Source: Paenibacillus prosopidis
Lineage (GTDB): Bacteria; Bacillota; Bacilli; Paenibacillales; Paenibacillaceae
Assembly (NCBI RefSeq): GCF_003337375.1
Contig: NZ_QPJD01000009.1
Location: forward strand, 1-64,000
Direction: 5' to 3'
Length of the DNA stretch: 64,000 bases
Program-made: the position numbers and the translations under genes
Part shown: positions 61,897 to 64,000 of the stretch, piece by piece
Numbering within the stretch: position 1 is the first letter of the stretch
How the letters are laid out: each line of letters begins with the position of its first letter
Notes under the pieces: generated by a model
Told to the model about the DNA's origin: nothing
Databases searched by the model: none
What the model saw: only the letters and a program-made list of their open reading frames with translations

Positions 61897-63075
61897 ATGA
61901 GTAAACAAATTTTGATTTTAGGGGCAGGATATGGTGGATTACTGAGCGCGATTTCCGCACGTCATCATTTATCGGCGGAAGAAGCTACGATTACAGTTAT
62001 TAATCGATTTGAATCGCATCAAATTATTACCGAGATGCATCGTTTGGCGGCAGGTAACATTGATGAAAAGGCAGTGGCATTGCCATTAGAGAAAATGTTT
62101 AAAGGTAAAGACATCAATTTGAAAATCGGTTCCGTCAGCCAAATCGACATTAACGGTCGCAAAGTCGTAATGGTAGATGGAGCTTCGTATTCTTACGATA
62201 CCTTGGTGTTGTCCCTGGGCAGTGAATCGAACTATTTTGGCATTCCGGGACTTGAGCAATATAGCCTCAACTTAAAATCTGCAGCGGACGCGAAACGGAT
62301 TTTAAGTCATATTAAGGAACGATTAAACATATACAGCAAAACGAAAAATATAGTGGACGCAACATTTGTTATTGGCGGCGGAGGTCTGACGGGCGTAGAG
62401 TTAATCGGTGAGCTTGTGGACGAACTTCCAGGTCTTTGCCGCAGGTATAGCGTTAACTTTGATGAGGTGAACTTGTATCTGGTGGAAGCAAGTACAACTA
62501 TTCTTCCTATGTTCTCTTCTGATCTGAGCCAGCGTGCATTGACTAGTCTCGAGAAACGCGGAGTTAAATTCCTATTAGGGACGCCGATTACCGAAGTGAA
62601 CGGTACAACAATATCCTTGAAAGAAGGCAGAACGATCGAGGCCGGTACTTTGGTATGGACGGGCGGAATTAAGGGCAACACTCTTGTGGAAAACTGTGGC
62701 ATTGAAGTCAATCGCGGTCGCGCAACTGTAAACGAATTTATGCAATCGACTTCGCATCCTGACGTTTTCCTTGCCGGAGATTGCGCAATTTTATTCGGTC
62801 CGGAAGGCCGTCCTATCCCTCCGACTGCTCAACTTGCTTGGCAAATGGGAGAAATTGTCGGATACAACATTGCTTCTCAATTCAAAGGCGTTAAAATGGA
62901 GGTTTTCATTCCGGTATTCTCCGGAACGCTTGCTAGCTTGGGTCGAAAAGATGGAATCGGAGAGATCGGGGAAAACAAAATTGAATTGAAAGGTGTGTCG
63001 GCAACCTTAATGAAACATGCGAGTAATGCTCGTTATCTATCTCACATTAATGGTTTGTTTACACTTGCGTATTAG
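61897..63075 (+). CDS. ndh: Type II NADH dehydrogenase (NDH-2), FAD-dependent
   Basis: AAAAGGAGG abuts an ATG at 61891, so the usable start is ATG 61897 (MSKQILILGAGYGG), giving 392 residues. FAD-binding GAGYGG lies at about 9-14, the NADH-binding loop GGGGLTGVELIGEL near 166, the LVWTGGIKGN block near 253, and the flavin-contacting AGDCA near 293, followed by PPTAQLAWQMGE. NDH-2 passes electrons from NADH to menaquinone at the inner face of the membrane without pumping protons. With the DUF1641 gene and the Rex box it forms a redox-controlled operon. Confidence 0.92.
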   Translation: MSKQILILGAGYGGLLSAISARHHLSAEEATITVINRFESHQIITEMHRLAAGNIDEKAVALPLEKMFKGKDINLKIGSVSQIDINGRKVVMVDGASYSYDTLVLSLGSESNYFGIPGLEQYSLNLKSAADAKRILSHIKERLNIYSKTKNIVDATFVIGGGGLTGVELIGELVDELPGLCRRYSVNFDEVNLYLVEASTTILPMFSSDLSQRALTSLEKRGVKFLLGTPITEVNGTTISLKEGRTIEAGTLVWTGGIKGNTLVENCGIEVNRGRATVNEFMQSTSHPDVFLAGDCAILFGPEGRPIPPTAQLAWQMGEIVGYNIASQFKGVKMEVFIPVFSGTLASLGRKDGIGEIGENKIELKGVSATLMKHASNARYLSHINGLFTLAY

Positions 63076-63340
63076 TCTTTATTCAATGGAAAAACCATCC
63101 ATTTGTTGAGTGGCTTTTTGATATGCGTGTCCAGAGTGCGGCACGCATTAGAGAAAAAATTGCGACTCTCAGAAAGCGGATTAAAGGATATCCAGATAAA
63201 GCCCATTGAGGAAATTGAATATCTTTCAACGCGTTGATAAATTAAGATAACAATGACACATTCAGCCATTAAGTGACAGCTTTTGTCTGCTATTTTAGTC
63301 TCAATTATAGAACAGCAGATAATAGTGAAAGGTTATGCGT
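63076..63340. other. Intergenic region after ndh
   Basis: A weak stem, AACCA with TGGCTTTTT at about 63091-63119, may terminate the ndh transcript. The forward strand at 63125-63190 reads RVQSAARIREKIATLRKRIK as if from a decayed gene, but with no start or family. Nothing else is recognised. Confidence 0.35.
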
Positions 63341-63382
63341 AGAACGCATGCATGGGTAATGTCCCGGCTGCGTTCTTTTTTA
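63341..63382 (+). terminator. Terminator-like hairpin
   Basis: AGAACGCA and TGCGTTCT pair across a 20-base loop and are followed by TTTTTTATTTTC. It lies upstream of the frameshifted gene at 63431 and may end an unrecognised short transcript. Confidence 0.6.
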
Positions 63383-63430
63383 TTTTCTAGCCGCACGACG
63401 AATCCATCTGCTCCCAGGAAGGAAGAGGCG

Positions 63431-63654
63431 ATGTTCAGGAAGCGTAATTTGTATATCGGTCTGATGGCTGCCGTGCTATCGGCATTGCTCCTTTGGAAAC
63501 CTATTTGAAAAATCTCTTTCTGAGCTTGATACCGAGTGGTACGCCGTATTCAGAAGGACAAAGTTCTGACTCCACACCAAGACAATGTACCAACGACGTA
63601 GAACGGTACCGTGCTTTGATTCTGAATAATTATCCGTTTGAAGTGAGAGAATGA
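63431..63654 (+). pseudogene. Small membrane-anchored protein, frameshifted
   Basis: ATG 63431 follows GGAAGGAAGAGG and reads MFRKRNLYIGLMAAVLSALL, a typical single membrane anchor or signal, before TGA. In the next frame the sequence continues YLKNLFLSLIPSGTPYSEG and ends YRALILNNYPFEVRE at 63654. Joining the frames near 63500 would give a ~74-residue membrane-anchored or secreted protein. I do not recognise the family. It precedes a spore germination gene. Confidence 0.45.
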
Positions 63655-63691
63655 ACTTGAGAAATTGAAAATAGGAAAAGAGTGATTAGAA

Positions 63692-64000
63692 TTGAATTCA
63701 GTCCCTCGGTTATGGGAGGAGCTTAGTGAATCATCGGATTTCGTTTGCTACGAACATCAAACGAACACTGCCCCTTTTTTCATCGGTTATTATAAATCTC
63801 TCACGGAGTCAAAAGTCTTGCACCAGCATATCCTGGGCTGCCTGAGCAACAATTCGGAAATATCCTTCGAGGATCTTTACCACTTGATCCCCGTAGCGGA
63901 AAAAGAAATATCCTTTGATTGGGACCAAATTCATAACAATATTTTGCGAGGAAATGTCGCTATTCAATATGGTCATGAAAGCCATCATTGTATTTTGGTC
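63692..64000 (+). CDS. GerA-family spore germination protein, partial (cut by right window edge)
   Basis: From TTG 63692 (the only start after an in-frame TGA at 63683; AGGAAAAGAG is upstream) the frame stays open to the end of the window. It reads like the amino-terminal cytoplasmic domain of GerAA/SpoVAF-type proteins: SSDFVCYEHQ, FFIGYYKSLTESKVLHQHIL and WDQIHNNILRGNVAIQYGHE, with the strand-helix spacing of the family's first ~100 residues. GerA-type receptors sit in the inner spore membrane and respond to nutrients. The membrane domain would lie to the right. This supports an endospore-forming host. Confidence 0.8.
   Translation, partial: MNSVPRLWEELSESSDFVCYEHQTNTAPFFIGYYKSLTESKVLHQHILGCLSNNSEISFEDLYHLIPVAEKEISFDWDQIHNNILRGNVAIQYGHESHHCILV

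Noticed and set aside
63072..63269. Reverse 65-codon frame after ndh
   Set aside because: No ribosome site or family; the stretch is more likely non-coding or a forward-strand relic.

Overview
The window reads as chromosome of a spore-forming, low-to-mid GC Gram-positive of the Paenibacillus/Cohnella type. Support: strong AGGAGG ribosome binding sites, LplA/LplB/LplC-type sugar transporters without their own ATPase, membrane-bound dCACHE-AraC regulators, FIMAH and divergent S-layer-homology (SLH) surface domains, a KinB-like sensor kinase, a GerA spore germination gene at the right edge, cre-like (CcpA) boxes and a Rex box. No rRNA, tRNA or CRISPR array was seen.

Region 1 (1-7.9 kb) is a repeat-rich patchwork of small genes: an IS110 transposase cut by the left edge, a P-loop kinase, a metallophosphoesterase, a SUKH protein with a CTG start, a frameshifted VOC gene, an IS110 relic, a two-domain VOC protein and a sensor histidine kinase. 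Between them lie several short structured repeats, including a perfect 63-bp direct repeat and two MITE-like elements.

Region 2 (7.9-60.6 kb) is one large pectin-utilisation locus. Secreted enzymes: two PL1 pectate lyases, one fused to a pectin methylesterase (2081 aa, FIMAH tail); a pectin methylesterase fused to a PL10 pectate lyase; one further intact pectin methylesterase; one methylesterase gene broken by an in-frame TAA; and three paralogous rhamnogalacturonan-acetylesterase-like proteins with SLH-like carboxyl-terminal halves. Uptake: three related lipoproteins, one permease pair and one MFS transporter. Cytoplasmic enzymes: two GH105 unsaturated uronyl hydrolases, two GH43 enzymes, a methylesterase without signal peptide, an alpha/beta hydrolase, an SGNH esterase and an unrecognised alpha/alpha-toroid protein. 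Regulation: four intact AraC-family regulators and cre-like sites. The apparent flow is surface deacetylation, demethylation and lyase cleavage, import of unsaturated oligosaccharides, then cytoplasmic trimming.

The locus has grown by duplication and shuffling. RGAE-like and methylesterase genes recur next to each other in three units; two units share an AraC gene (one now a stub) and a conserved promoter box. The broken methylesterase is a mosaic of three neighbours. Relics of methylesterases, a CBM35 protein, a GH28 enzyme and AraC regulators lie between the live genes.

Region 3 (60.6-64 kb) returns to housekeeping: a DUF1641-NDH-2 operon behind a Rex operator, a frameshifted small gene and the start of a gerA-family germination gene.
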